Source: Peribacillus frigoritolerans (GTDB lineage: Bacteria; Bacillota; Bacilli; Bacillales; DSM-1321). From it: a stretch of DNA of 64,000 nt. The position numbers and the translations under genes were made by a program. Location: NCBI RefSeq assembly GCF_030676415.1, contig NZ_JAUUTW010000001.1:336084-400083 (forward strand). The letters are read 5' to 3'. The notes under the pieces are model-generated. The model was not told the DNA's origin. It ran no database searches and saw only the letters and a list, made by a program, of their open reading frames with translations. Shown here piece after piece: positions 45,939 through 55,324 of the stretch; positions within the stretch are counted from its first letter, which is position 1, and every line of letters begins with the position of its first letter.

Positions 45939-47261
45939 ATGGATACGAAAGGTCAACATCTGATTATCGATGCATTTGAATGTCAGTCTGCTATTCTGAA
46001 TAATGCAGAACAATTAAAAGAATTACTGACAAAAGGAATTGAACATATAGGGATGGAGATTTTATCAACGCATTTTCATTCTTTTTCACCTCAAGGCGTC
46101 ACTGGAGTTATTGGTATTTCAACTTCACATTTTTCCATTCATACATGGCCGGAACATGGATATGTGGCATTGGATTTGTATACATGTGGTAATCAGGAGA
46201 TATGGCCTACAGTAAAGGAAATTCTGAAAAAAATAGAAGCTAAGCGTGTCGAAGTTTACGAGCTCTCTCGTGGAGAAGAATCGAAAAACACTTCTACAAT
46301 GAAAAAATTAATCCTTACTTCAGACACTGAGACTACCGAAAAGGGGAACTCACGGGAGTTATTACAATTACAAGACGACCGAGGAAACGATTGGGACATG
46401 AAGCAGTTAAAAGAAATAATCGCAGGAAAACACGATGTTCTTTATCATGGGTCCAGTCAATATCAAGATATACTATTAGTTAAAGCCAATGATCTTCGCT
46501 TGTATTTAGACCAAGAGTTACAGTTTTGTTCCCTGGATGAACGGCATTATCATGAAGCGTTAGTTTACCCGGTAATGGAGATGGCAGCGTCCCATGAACG
46601 TATTCTCATTTTAGGCGGGGGCGATGGTCTGGCATTGCGGGAAGTTCTTAAATATCCAAAAGTAAAACATGTTGATTTTGTTGATATTGATCCAATTATC
46701 ATTCAACTTGCGAAAACTGAACCAGCACTATTAGCTCTAAATAATGGGGCTTTTTTAGATGACAGGGTGCATGTTCATATTGAGGATGCCAAAAAATTTA
46801 TTACAAGGGAGCTGCAAGCATATGATGTAATTATCATTGACTTTCCAGATCCTGTTAACCCTATCCTTAGTTCATTATATACAGAGGAATTATTTAGCCA
46901 GGTGGCTAACCATTTATCGAAAGATGGTGCATTAGTTTGTCAGTCTGGTTCACCGGAGGATGCACCGAAGACATTTTGGAGCATTGCTGAGACCATTAAA
47001 AAAGCTGGCCTCATTACTCTGGAATATAATGTGACTGTTCCCTCATTTGGTTTATGGGGATTTCATTTAGGAGCACATAAAAAATTGGCAAAGAAAATAC
47101 CTCAAATCTCTGTCCCTCATCAAGCACTTCCTGCCAACATGGAACCCTTGTTTAAGATTCCTTCAGAAATTATGTCCGTACGAAAGGATGCGGTTATAAA
47201 TAGCTTAGATAATCTAAGATTACATGAGTTATATGAACAGGAAATGAAAGATTGGAGTTAA
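45939..47261 (+). CDS. SpeD-SpeE fusion: pyruvoyl decarboxylase plus aminopropyltransferase
   Basis: 440 residues. Residues 1-115 are a bacterial SpeD (S-adenosylmethionine decarboxylase) domain: cleavage-site Ser63, His68 and Cys83 align by number with the characterised enzyme (ISTSHFSIHTWPEHGY, LYTCG). The residue before the cleavage Ser is Thr62 where SpeD normally has Glu. Residues about 150-420 are spermidine synthase-like: RILILGGGDGLALREVLKYP, VDFVDIDPIIIQLA, HIEDAKKFI and IIIDFPDPVNPILSSLY; the usual DSxDPxGP reads DFPDPVNP. It would decarboxylate SAM (or a related amino acid) and add aminopropyl groups to putrescine, releasing MTA. Start behind ATAAGGAAGTGATTTC. First cargo gene of the tRNA island. 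Confidence 0.82.
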   Translation: MDTKGQHLIIDAFECQSAILNNAEQLKELLTKGIEHIGMEILSTHFHSFSPQGVTGVIGISTSHFSIHTWPEHGYVALDLYTCGNQEIWPTVKEILKKIEAKRVEVYELSRGEESKNTSTMKKLILTSDTETTEKGNSRELLQLQDDRGNDWDMKQLKEIIAGKHDVLYHGSSQYQDILLVKANDLRLYLDQELQFCSLDERHYHEALVYPVMEMAASHERILILGGGDGLALREVLKYPKVKHVDFVDIDPIIIQLAKTEPALLALNNGAFLDDRVHVHIEDAKKFITRELQAYDVIIIDFPDPVNPILSSLYTEELFSQVANHLSKDGALVCQSGSPEDAPKTFWSIAETIKKAGLITLEYNVTVPSFGLWGFHLGAHKKLAKKIPQISVPHQALPANMEPLFKIPSEIMSVRKDAVINSLDNLRLHELYEQEMKDWS

Positions 47262-47403
47262 ATAGGCTAGTTCTCTATTTTATTTTTATATAAGTTCAGC
47301 TTAATTTCTAGACATAACCAATTCTTCTTGCTTAATAAATCAAGGAAGAGGAACAATTCTTATGTCGATTTAATAAGTCCAACAAATATAGATTCCTCGT
47401 GCT

Positions 47404-47430
47404 GGGGGCTTTTGAGTTTTCCCCCTTTTA
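47404..47430 (+). terminator. Weak terminator-like hairpin
   Basis: GGGGG pairs with CCCCC around a T-rich loop, followed by TTTT; 140 bases past the speD-speE gene. Confidence 0.4.
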
Positions 47431-47522
47431 ACTCAGTTTAAGTCATAATATTTATGGTGTTGGAATAATATAAATTTGGAATAATTGTGATTTAAGCCTC
47501 TGAGTTAGAAGGTGAAATAATA

Positions 47523-48365
47523 GTGAAATTAATTAATGAGAAAGGTACACCTTGGGGGGATAAGAAACAAAAAAATAAGACAATAATACCTTTAGATTTT
47601 TCTGAAATCCAAGAACAGTCTTTATTTATTGGAGTTAGCTTAGCCTCCAGTTACCATCATAATGAAAGAGATTGTATTGTACTCATGTATAAGGATAGAA
47701 CAAATTGGGAAATGAAAACGAATAATAACGAAGATGCGTTCGAATTTTTGTACCGTAATATTAAATTTTTTTCTAAAAACAGGTATAAAAAAGTGAAGGG
47801 TTCTTTTTTAAAGGAATATCTCATTTTCACGATAGGTGCTTGTTTAAGCACTCCAGTAAAACCGGAATACTATATTCGCGATGTAGATGTGGAAAAAAAT
47901 GATTGTAATCAGATTAATCCAAGATGGCAGCCAGAAAGTTATCTTAAGATTAGTGACTGGCTAAATCATTTTCCAATATCGGGAGCATCAAAGAGAGTTT
48001 ATTTAGAAACAAGCCCTCATAAAAATTTTCCGTTTAACAAAAAGGAAATAAGAGAAATGGAAAAAGAAAAGGATTTCTTAGTAGAAGTATGTAAAAAAAT
48101 CGTTGGACTTTCAAGTTCCATACAAAATATCAAAGGATGGAATGAGGAAAATTTCAAGGATGAATATTATAGGGATGCTTTTGTATCCATGTTAGTATCA
48201 ATCGCTTATACGAGGTGGAAATCAAACGATAAATCAGGAAGGGATGATTTCTTGAAAGTCATTGTGGATCATGATGGTCTATATTGGCTTCTTGATCACG
48301 AATCCCTTAATCAAAAACAAGGTACTATAAATATGGAGAAGCCTCTTTCGGATGAAAGAGGCTAA
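47523..48365 (+). CDS. Unknown 280-residue protein of the island
   Basis: Starts GTG behind AGAAGGTGAAATAATA. AT-rich. The N-terminal part is strand-rich (TIIPLDFSEIQEQSLFIGVS and ERDCIVLMYKD), then comes a helical segment (EDAFEFLYRNIKFF), a central WQPESYLKISDWLNHF stretch, and a helical end (YRDAFVSMLVSIAYTRWK). No signal or membrane helix and no motif that I know. A terminator hairpin overlaps its last codons. It sits between the polyamine fusion and the methionine-salvage genes, but nothing ties it to them. Confidence 0.6.
   Translation: MKLINEKGTPWGDKKQKNKTIIPLDFSEIQEQSLFIGVSLASSYHHNERDCIVLMYKDRTNWEMKTNNNEDAFEFLYRNIKFFSKNRYKKVKGSFLKEYLIFTIGACLSTPVKPEYYIRDVDVEKNDCNQINPRWQPESYLKISDWLNHFPISGASKRVYLETSPHKNFPFNKKEIREMEKEKDFLVEVCKKIVGLSSSIQNIKGWNEENFKDEYYRDAFVSMLVSIAYTRWKSNDKSGRDDFLKVIVDHDGLYWLLDHESLNQKQGTINMEKPLSDERG
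48340..48365 (+). terminator. Hairpin overlapping the stop codon
   Basis: AGCCTCTTTC pairs with GAAAGAGGCT around GGAT; the last residues and the stop of the 280-residue gene lie inside the hairpin. The following sequence is not T-rich, so termination on the plus strand is uncertain. Confidence 0.5.
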
Positions 48366-48411
48366 TCACGTATCTTGATTTCTTTGTTTAAAGTCAATAT
48401 ATGAATTTCTA

Positions 48412-48945
48412 TTACGATTTGAACTCGGGATCTTCATAAGAATGAGCAACCCAGCCTGAAGCATCAATAAACAAGCGAACGGCTACAACTTTGCGATTTT
48501 CCATTAAAGTAAAGAAATGGGGTATATTTACCGGAACAGAAATCACATCTCCAGCAGATAATTCTACATCGAAATACCCGGAATTCCCCTTGATAGTAAA
48601 GATTCCATTTCCTGCTGTGATGGCACGTACTTCATCTTCGGTATGAACATGTACTTTTTCAAACTTCTTTAGGAGTTCGTCTAGATTAGGAGTTGCATCG
48701 GACAATGCAACAATATCCCATTCTTTATAGCCACGTCGATTTGCAAGGGACCTAATTTCAGAATCAAAGATGTTAAGAATCTCTTCTTTTTTCTCATAAG
48801 ACAGTATAAATGTGTCACGTAGATCATTGGGTATTTTTCCTGTATCCCAATGTTCGTAAAGAACGCCTTGTTCATTCAAGAATCTTTTTACCTCTTGTTC
48901 TCCTGTTAGTCTTTCATTAGTATTTCGTATTCGAATGTTTGCCAT
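48412..48945 (-). CDS. mtnD: Acireductone dioxygenase MtnD
   Basis: 177 residues of the ARD cupin family: the metal site KVHVHTEDEVRAITAG gives His, His and Glu, with the fourth His in VNIPHFFTLM. It opens the acireductone ring with oxygen to give formate and the 2-keto acid precursor of methionine (iron form), or carbon monoxide (nickel form). Last gene of the minus-strand mtn group, 33 bases after mtnB. RBS AAAAGGGGACTTTTACT. Lengths and motifs are normal. Confidence 0.93.
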   Translation of the reverse strand: MANIRIRNTNERLTGEQEVKRFLNEQGVLYEHWDTGKIPNDLRDTFILSYEKKEEILNIFDSEIRSLANRRGYKEWDIVALSDATPNLDELLKKFEKVHVHTEDEVRAITAGNGIFTIKGNSGYFDVELSAGDVISVPVNIPHFFTLMENRKVVAVRLFIDASGWVAHSYEDPEFKS

Positions 48946-48978
48946 AGTAAAAGTCCCCTTTTTTAAAGTTTATTAAGT

Positions 48979-49662
48979 TTATTTGAATTTTTTTAGAAAA
49001 TACATATTGGTTTGATATTCAAATAGAAATTCAAATGCCTCTAAATGACGTTTAGCAGTAAAGTCACTATCTCCCCATACATAGATTCCGTGGTTGCGGA
49101 TTAATACTCCCGGTACCTCGGGTTGGATTACCCGAAGGATTTCTTCTGCTAATTTAGGGATGCTGGAATAATTTTCTATGACGGGAATTGATATGGAAGC
49201 TTCTTCTTCCCAAATATCAAAAGCTTTAATCAGTTCATGGTTTGTAAAGGTAATCTTTCTTTGATCACCGTATAGTTCCGAAATGAGATTATTATATATA
49301 GTATGGACATGAAAAACCGCTTTACAATTAGGAATCAATTGATAAATGGAGGTGTGAATTAAAGCTTCAGCAGAAGGTTTTAAATTGGTAGGAAATACAG
49401 GGTTTCCATCCGAATTAATTACAAGAAAATCTTCAGGAGTATGAATCGATTTGTCTTTTCCACTAGAGCTTATGGCGATTATTGGCTGGTTATTTTCAAA
49501 TGAAGAACCTTTTACAAGAACGGATATGTTACCACTCGTTGCTGGAAACCACCCTCTTTCCGATAGGGTTCCTTTAACTTTTTGTAATGTTTTAAAAGCT
49601 TGTTGGACTGCTTCAAGGTTAATTTTTTTAAAATCATTTTTGGTTATAGGTCTACACCTCAC
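48979..49662 (-). CDS. mtnB: Methylthioribulose-1-phosphate dehydratase MtnB
   Basis: 227 residues, class II aldolase/fuculose-phosphate aldolase fold. Zinc ligands: the His pair in AVFHVHTIYNN and the late His in RNHGIYVWG; GWFPATSGNIS is the substrate phosphate loop. It dehydrates methylthioribulose-1-phosphate. It starts with GTG and overlaps the end of mtnX by 11 bases, a sign of translational coupling. The N-terminal MRCRPITKNDFKK may be slightly extended. Confidence 0.9.
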   Translation of the reverse strand: MRCRPITKNDFKKINLEAVQQAFKTLQKVKGTLSERGWFPATSGNISVLVKGSSFENNQPIIAISSSGKDKSIHTPEDFLVINSDGNPVFPTNLKPSAEALIHTSIYQLIPNCKAVFHVHTIYNNLISELYGDQRKITFTNHELIKAFDIWEEEASISIPVIENYSSIPKLAEEILRVIQPEVPGVLIRNHGIYVWGDSDFTAKRHLEAFEFLFEYQTNMYFLKKFK

Positions 49663-50326
49663 TAATTGGAATTTGGTTTAAAATGTTTATCACATCGAAA
49701 AAGGAATGAAACTCTTTGTAAGGAAGAGAGTGTTCTTTACATTTCTGTAAAAGAAAATCTCTTGCTATGACAAGGTCAGCCATTTTAGCGATGGCCAAAT
49801 CTGTGATGCTGTCTCCGATGACAATATTCATAGAATCGTTAGTTGAAAGTGAACGGAGAATACTTGGTTTGCACATTCCACAATCATTGCTACATTGTGT
49901 ATCACAAGAAAAAGGCCATAGAATTTTGATTTGTTTGCCGCTAAAATCACTGGAATTGCAAAAGATGTCATTTTGGGGGATGTGGTATTGCGATAAAATA
50001 GGGTAAACGAAAAAGTCAATTCCTCCACTAGTAATAAGTAGACGAATATTGTGATCCTGACAAAATTGAATAAATTTATCAAAACCCGCTCGAATTTTGG
50101 CTTGTTTTATAGCGTAATGAACGATTTCTTCTCGGTATGCAGCAGGTAATAATAAAAACATGTGTCCCACTCCTTCTCGGACGCTCATTTTTCCCGCTAA
50201 AGTATCATTTTTGATCGTTTCCCATCCAGGCGGATTAAAATATTTCATAATATTGATAATGTTATCATTTATTGTGACTGTTCCATCAAAATCGCAAAAT
50301 ATAACCATTTTTTTGAATGAGTCCAT
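49652..50326 (-). CDS. mtnX: HK-MTPenyl-1-P phosphatase MtnX
   Basis: 224 residues, HAD superfamily: nucleophile motif VIFCDFDGTVTIND, motif II LLITSGG, Lys before the acidic motif IVIGDSITDLAIA. A cysteine-rich cap (CDTQCSNDCGMCK) is typical of MtnX. It removes phosphate from 2-hydroxy-3-keto-5-methylthiopentenyl-1-phosphate to give the acireductone. The ATG at 50326 comes two bases after the mtnW stop, so the two genes are coupled. Confidence 0.9.
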   Translation of the reverse strand: MDSFKKMVIFCDFDGTVTINDNIINIMKYFNPPGWETIKNDTLAGKMSVREGVGHMFLLLPAAYREEIVHYAIKQAKIRAGFDKFIQFCQDHNIRLLITSGGIDFFVYPILSQYHIPQNDIFCNSSDFSGKQIKILWPFSCDTQCSNDCGMCKPSILRSLSTNDSMNIVIGDSITDLAIAKMADLVIARDFLLQKCKEHSLPYKEFHSFFDVINILNQIPISEV

Positions 50327-50328
50327 GG

Positions 50329-51549
50329 TTATAATGCACCCCATTTTTGTATCGCTGAACGAAGCTCAGGAGCGTTTTCTGCTGCTTTCTCCAGAGAAAG
50401 ACCTAAAACGGCTGCTTGAATCGCATCAATAAAGGCTTTTCCTCCAGCTGAAGTGCCTTGAGGATGTCCATGAATTCCCCCACCTGCATTAATAATGGTA
50501 TTTTCACCAAAATCTCGATATAGTGCTGGAACTAGACCAGGATGAATTCCTGCAGAAGGTGTTGGAAAAGCGGGACGATGAATATGGTTTGGACATTGTA
50601 GTTGTTTTGCTATATCGAGAGCTACATCTTTTGGCATGGCTACAGAACCGTAAGGAGACGGATAAAGAACAATGTCGGCACCGGATAAACGCATTAATTT
50701 TCCTAGTAGCAATTGAGCTGAAAGCCCGTAATAAGGTGATTGATAAAAAGCACCGGTAAAGGCAGGGTGGGCTATGATCGGAATATTGACATCAGGATCT
50801 GCGGATATCCGGTGGAGGACATCAAATCCATATGGAGCCACATTCAGTAACAAGCATGATGCTCCTGCTTTAGACAATTGTTTTGCCTGTTCAACTAGAA
50901 GAGTAACTGGTCCGGTTAAGTTAACGGCATAAAGTACTTTTTTTCCGTTTTTTTCTTCTTGACGTTTATTACATTTTTCAAAAGCTTCTATTCGCTTCAA
51001 AACAGGTGCATAATCATCCCGCAAGAAAATCTCGTCATCTTTTACAAGGTCGACTTGTCCATTAATTTGGTTTTGATATTCCCTTTCTAGTTCATGAAGA
51101 GGAAGCCCGATACATTGTTTGAAGATACTCATTAATAATGGACGGTCGTGTACGCCTAACAGCCTTCTTATTCCATCAATTCCAAAGCGCGGACCTGGAA
51201 ATTGGGAGAGAAGAGAATCTGGCAAGTGCAAATCTATTAATTTAATTTGACCGTCCATTGATAATTTACCAAAGACCGTTGTGAGGATAGAGGGTATATC
51301 TGGATTCATATTAACAAGGGGGTAACCAATCATTAATAGCGCCTTAGGTATACCATTTGAATCGGGATTTAACACTTTTACTTCGATTACTTTTCCTAAG
51401 TGCGGTATCATTTGTTCTTTTTTGGTGGCTGGGAGATCAGTCCAAGTCCCGACAGTAAGTCCTACAGCGATTTCTTCTGCTTTTTTGTGAAATTTAAGAT
51501 TGCCATGAACTAAATAGGTAGCGATCAGATAATCTTGGTCAACAGTCAC
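50329..51549 (-). CDS. mtnW: RuBisCO-like 2,3-diketo-MTP-1-P enolase MtnW
   Basis: 406 residues if started at the GTG of TVDQDYLIATYLVHG (behind CGGAGTTGAACCAATT); this gives the family's length of about 405-415. The frame is open 46 codons further up, but that part overlaps the end of mtnE in another frame. Motifs of the RuBisCO-like protein: GLTVGTWTDLP, PRFGIDGIRRLLGV and GQVDLVKDDEIFLRDD, whose Lys is carbamylated in the family, then PSAGIHPG and NAGGGIHGHPQGT. It enolises the diketone before MtnX. Confidence 0.92.
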   Translation of the reverse strand: MTVDQDYLIATYLVHGNLKFHKKAEEIAVGLTVGTWTDLPATKKEQMIPHLGKVIEVKVLNPDSNGIPKALLMIGYPLVNMNPDIPSILTTVFGKLSMDGQIKLIDLHLPDSLLSQFPGPRFGIDGIRRLLGVHDRPLLMSIFKQCIGLPLHELEREYQNQINGQVDLVKDDEIFLRDDYAPVLKRIEAFEKCNKRQEEKNGKKVLYAVNLTGPVTLLVEQAKQLSKAGASCLLLNVAPYGFDVLHRISADPDVNIPIIAHPAFTGAFYQSPYYGLSAQLLLGKLMRLSGADIVLYPSPYGSVAMPKDVALDIAKQLQCPNHIHRPAFPTPSAGIHPGLVPALYRDFGENTIINAGGGIHGHPQGTSAGGKAFIDAIQAAVLGLSLEKAAENAPELRSAIQKWGAL

Positions 51550-51586
51550 AATTGGTTCAACTCCGAATATAAGTTTGTATAGGTCT

Positions 51587-52768
51587 TTAAAAGATAGACA
51601 ATTTGGAAATTCGTTACACAGCTTCCCGAATACGTTCCTCTTCAGCAAGAAATCCGATTCGAACATATCCCTCTCCGTGCTTGCCAAATCCGATTCCTGG
51701 AGCTACGACAACTTTCGCTTTTTCTAATAGGGTCTCTGCAAATTGGCTTGATGTGTATCCTTGTGGAACAGGAACCCAGGTAAAAAAGGAGCCTTTAGGA
51801 ACCGGAGTATTCCAACTAAGTTTTTTTAATTCTTCAAAAAGGGCATTGCGTCGTAATTCGTAAGTGGCAACAAGTTCTCGGACGCACTCTTGAGAGGAAG
51901 TCAGGGCTGTTATAGCTGCTTCTTGGATTCCACCGAATAGGCTGACAAAATAGTGGTCTTGAAGTTCATTGATTAAGCGAATCAGCTCTTGGTTACCAAG
52001 AGCAAATCCAATGCGCCACCCTGCCATATTATAGGTTTTTGACAGCGTGTAAAATTCGAGACCAACATCCTTAGCACCTGGACGGGATAAATAGCTGATA
52101 GGTTTGTGCCCGGCGAAACCGATTGCTCCATAGGCAAAATCGTGGGCAATGATAATATTGTTTTTCTTTGCAAAGGAAATGGCTTCATCAAAGGAGGAAC
52201 TAGTCGCACAAGCTTCTGTTGGGTTTGATGGATAATTAAGAAACATTAATTTTGATTGTTTGCACTGGGAAGATGTAATTTTTGGGAAATCAAAAAAATC
52301 CGTTTGGAAAATCTAATGCCATAGGGACCATCTGAGCACCAGCAATAGCAATTCCTGACCAATAATCTGGATAGCCTGGGTCAGGAACGAGAGCCATGTC
52401 ACCTGGATTGAGCAAAATTTGTGATATTTGTATGTGGCCGGTTTTGGATCCAAACAGTATAGCTACTTCCTTCTTTGGATCCAATGTAACTCCATGTTCG
52501 TTCTGATACCAAGTACATATAGCTTCCTTTAGTTCATTTTTCCCGGAAAATGGTGGATATTTATGATTAATTGGATTTTCGGCAGCTTTTTGTAATGAGT
52601 GAATAATATGAGGTGGGGTAGGCAGGTCAGGGTTACCTTGTCCAGATTAATAACATCATACCCTGCATGAATAAACCCATTCACTTTCCCAACTAATGTA
52701 GAGAAAAATTGATTTGGTAGGCGTTCCATTTGAGTGGATGCTTTGATTATAAATTGGTTATTTTGAAT
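51587..52768 (-). pseudogene. mtnE: Broken methionine-salvage aminotransferase MtnE
   Basis: The remains match MtnE (YkrV): NQFFSTLVGKVNGFIHAGYD, KKEVAILFGSKTGHIQISQI, VPDPGYPDYWSG, FLNYPSNPTEA, the PLP Lys in YTLSKTYNMAGWR, and GEGYVRIGFLAEEERIREA. Four lesions are seen: ATT in place of the start codon behind AAGAGGTGATTAATT, a one-base deletion near 52645 (INL to GQGNP), a slip at a T run near 52290, and TAA at 51614 just before RISKLSIF, which matches the normal C-terminal end. Each would inactivate the protein. In the intact pathway MtnE transaminates ketomethylthiobutyrate to methionine. It lies upstream of mtnWXBD on the same strand. Confidence 0.88.
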
Positions 52769-52927
52769 AATTAATCACCTCTTCTTTAAAACAGCATATG
52801 ATGAGATAACCTTTTTAGTGAATAAACAAACAAAAATCAATTATTTGTCTAACTTTAGTTTATGTCATTGCAAACACATGATCATTTATACTCGTGAAAA
52901 AATTGGGGGAAAGGAAAGAGGAACTCA

Positions 52928-54160
52928 ATGTCAAACTCAGGTTATCACGTGCTTAGTGAGCTAGAAACCATACAATATGTTAAGAAGATTCCAGGTTTAT
53001 TTTCAGAAAATGCTCTATTAACTTGCAAGGAATTGGGGGATGGAAATCTAAATCTAGTATTTCGTATAACGGAACAAGGTTCGTCAGGTAAAAGTTTAAT
53101 TATTAAACAAGCACTTCCTTATGCTCGCGTCGTAGGGGAGTCCTGGCCGTTAACATTGGACAGGTCCCGTATTGAGAGCGATGCATTAATGATACAAAAT
53201 ATACTTTGTCCGGGCTTAGTTCCAAAAGTCTATCTTTATGATAAAGAAATGGCCCTAACTATCATGGAGGATTTATCGACACATATCAATATGCGCAAAG
53301 GACTCATTACTCGCAATCAGTATCCTCATTTTGCAAAACACATAGGCACTTTTCTAGCTAGGACTCTCTTTTTAACTTCAGATTTAGCCTTAGAGCCCCA
53401 AGATAAAAAACAGAAAGTCGTGAAATTTATTAATCTAGAATTGTGCAAAATAACAGAAGATCTTGTGTTTACTGACCCGTACTACGACGCAACATCAAAT
53501 CAATTTAACCCGCTAATGGAGGAAGTAATAAAAGAAATTTGGGATCATGCGGAGCTTAAACTTGAAATTACAAAGTTAAAAGAAAGATTCCTCACTCATG
53601 CTCAGGCACTGATCCATGGAGATCTTCATACAGGCAGCATTATGGTCACAGAAAAGGACACGAAAGTAATTGATCCAGAGTTCGCCTTTTATGGACCAAT
53701 GGGTTTTGATATTGGAAATGTGGTTGCCAATCTATTACTTAATTTTTGCGCACATGAAGGATGTACTCTAGATCAAAAAGAAAGGCTTCAATACCAGGAT
53801 TATCTATTAAATATAGTAGAGGAAATTTGGACAATCTTTGAAAAAGAATTTAGAGCTTTGTGGAAGGGAAATGAGAGTTCGTTCTATGCGTCCGTACAGG
53901 GATATGATGATGATTATATACTGCGTTTACTTCAAGATACTTTAGGATATGCGGGCTGTGAAATGATGCGACGAGTAATCGGTTTAGCCCATGTTCCTGA
54001 TTTAGAAAGCATAGACGATCCTAAATTAAGAGCAAAAGGAGAAAGATTAGCCCTTGCCATTGGACAACAATTGGTATTGAGACGGGAAACAGTATGGACG
54101 ATTTGTGATCTCACCGCTTTAGTCAGGTACATTAAAAATAGGGAGGTAGATGAGGATTAA
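52928..54160 (+). CDS. mtnK: Methylthioribose kinase MtnK
   Basis: 410 residues of the aminoglycoside-phosphotransferase-like kinase fold: [13 protein letters not shown] nucleotide loop, [10 protein letters not shown] (ATP Lys), catalytic [14 protein letters not shown] and metal site [18 protein letters not shown]. It phosphorylates methylthioribose, the sugar left after MTA cleavage. Divergent from the mtnE-W-X-B-D group with a 159-base gap and no S-box in it. RBS AAAGGAAAGAGGAACTCA. Overlaps mtnA by 11 bases. Confidence 0.93.
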   Translation: MSNSGYHVLSELETIQYVKKIPGLFSENALLTCKELGDGNLNLVFRITEQGSSGKSLIIKQALPYARVVGESWPLTLDRSRIESDALMIQNILCPGLVPKVYLYDKEMALTIMEDLSTHINMRKGLITRNQYPHFAKHIGTFLARTLFLTSDLALEPQDKKQKVVKFINLELCKITEDLVFTDPYYDATSNQFNPLMEEVIKEIWDHAELKLEITKLKERFLTHAQALIHGDLHTGSIMVTEKDTKVIDPEFAFYGPMGFDIGNVVANLLLNFCAHEGCTLDQKERLQYQDYLLNIVEEIWTIFEKEFRALWKGNESSFYASVQGYDDDYILRLLQDTLGYAGCEMMRRVIGLAHVPDLESIDDPKLRAKGERLALAIGQQLVLRRETVWTICDLTALVRYIKNREVDED

Positions 54161-55211
54161 GAAGTTTATTCAATCCATTCAGTGGAAAAAAGACCAACTC
54201 ATTTTACTGGATCAAACCCGTCTGCCAGAAGAAACGGTGTTTTTGTCTCTATCTACTATAAAAGAGGTTTGGGAAGCCATTCGATATCTTAAAGTACGTG
54301 GCGCTCCTGCTATAGGGATGGCGGCTGCCTACGGTCTCTATTTGGGAGTTCAAAAAAGTCAAGAAAAAAGTGTAAATGCTTTCATAACGGATTTAGAAAA
54401 AAAATCGGAGTATTTAGCAACAGCAAGGCCGACAGCTGTTAACTTGTTCTGGGCATTGAACCGTTTAAAAGAAAGAGCTTGTCAGGGACAGAAAAAAGGA
54501 TTAAATGTAGATTTTATTAAGAGAAATCTCCTCGAAGAAGCGTTGAAGATTCAGGAGGAAGATGAGAGAGTCTGTCGACAAATTGGTGAACATGCTCTTA
54601 GTTTATTTAAAGACGGTATGGGAATTCTCACGCATTGTAATGCAGGAAGTTTAGCAACTGCTTTATATGGAACTGCAACAGCTCCTTTTTATATCGCTAA
54701 AGAACAAGGGTGGAATTTAAAAATATTTGTCAATGAAACTCGTCCTGTTTTGCAGGGGGCACGTCTTACTACATGGGAGTTGCAAAAGGCTGGTATTGAT
54801 GTCACCCTTATTTGTGATAGTATGGCAGCTGTGGTGATGGCTAATCAGTCGGTACAAGCTGTTATTGTTGGAACGGACCGGGTGGCTGCCAATGGGGATG
54901 TGGCTAATAAAATTGGAACCTATACGGTAGCTCTTTTAGCGAAAGCTCATGGAATACCATTTTATGTGGCGGCTCCATTATCTTCGGTTGATTTAAGCAC
55001 CCCCACTGGAAAAAACATCCAAATAGAAGAACGTTCGGAAGCTGAAATTACGGTTGGATTAGGAAAACGGATTGCACCACAAGGAATTAAAGTGTATAAC
55101 CCTGCATTTGATATTACGCCTTATTCACTTGTAACAGCCTTTGTGACCGAAAAAGGTATTGTTTATCCTGATGCGGAAGGTCAGTATGACAGTATACTTC
55201 GAAATTTATGA
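54150..55211 (+). CDS. mtnA: Methylthioribose-1-phosphate isomerase MtnA
   Basis: 353 residues of the eIF2B-related isomerase family: [18 protein letters not shown], the active-site Cys in [21 protein letters not shown], and the catalytic Asp in [19 protein letters not shown]. It turns the aldose phosphate into methylthioribulose-1-phosphate. It overlaps mtnK, so the pair is one transcript. The sequence ends [14 protein letters not shown]. All expected motifs are present. Confidence 0.93.
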   Translation: MRIKKFIQSIQWKKDQLILLDQTRLPEETVFLSLSTIKEVWEAIRYLKVRGAPAIGMAAAYGLYLGVQKSQEKSVNAFITDLEKKSEYLATARPTAVNLFWALNRLKERACQGQKKGLNVDFIKRNLLEEALKIQEEDERVCRQIGEHALSLFKDGMGILTHCNAGSLATALYGTATAPFYIAKEQGWNLKIFVNETRPVLQGARLTTWELQKAGIDVTLICDSMAAVVMANQSVQAVIVGTDRVAANGDVANKIGTYTVALLAKAHGIPFYVAAPLSSVDLSTPTGKNIQIEERSEAEITVGLGKRIAPQGIKVYNPAFDITPYSLVTAFVTEKGIVYPDAEGQYDSILRNL

Positions 55212-55324
55212 TAAGTTCCTGATGGAGGAACTTTATATTTGAAACTTTCTATTAAATTGTTGAAAAACTTAGGCATAAAAGATAAATAGTATAAATAATT
55301 GTTAGTTTGGGAGTTGAGAAAGTA

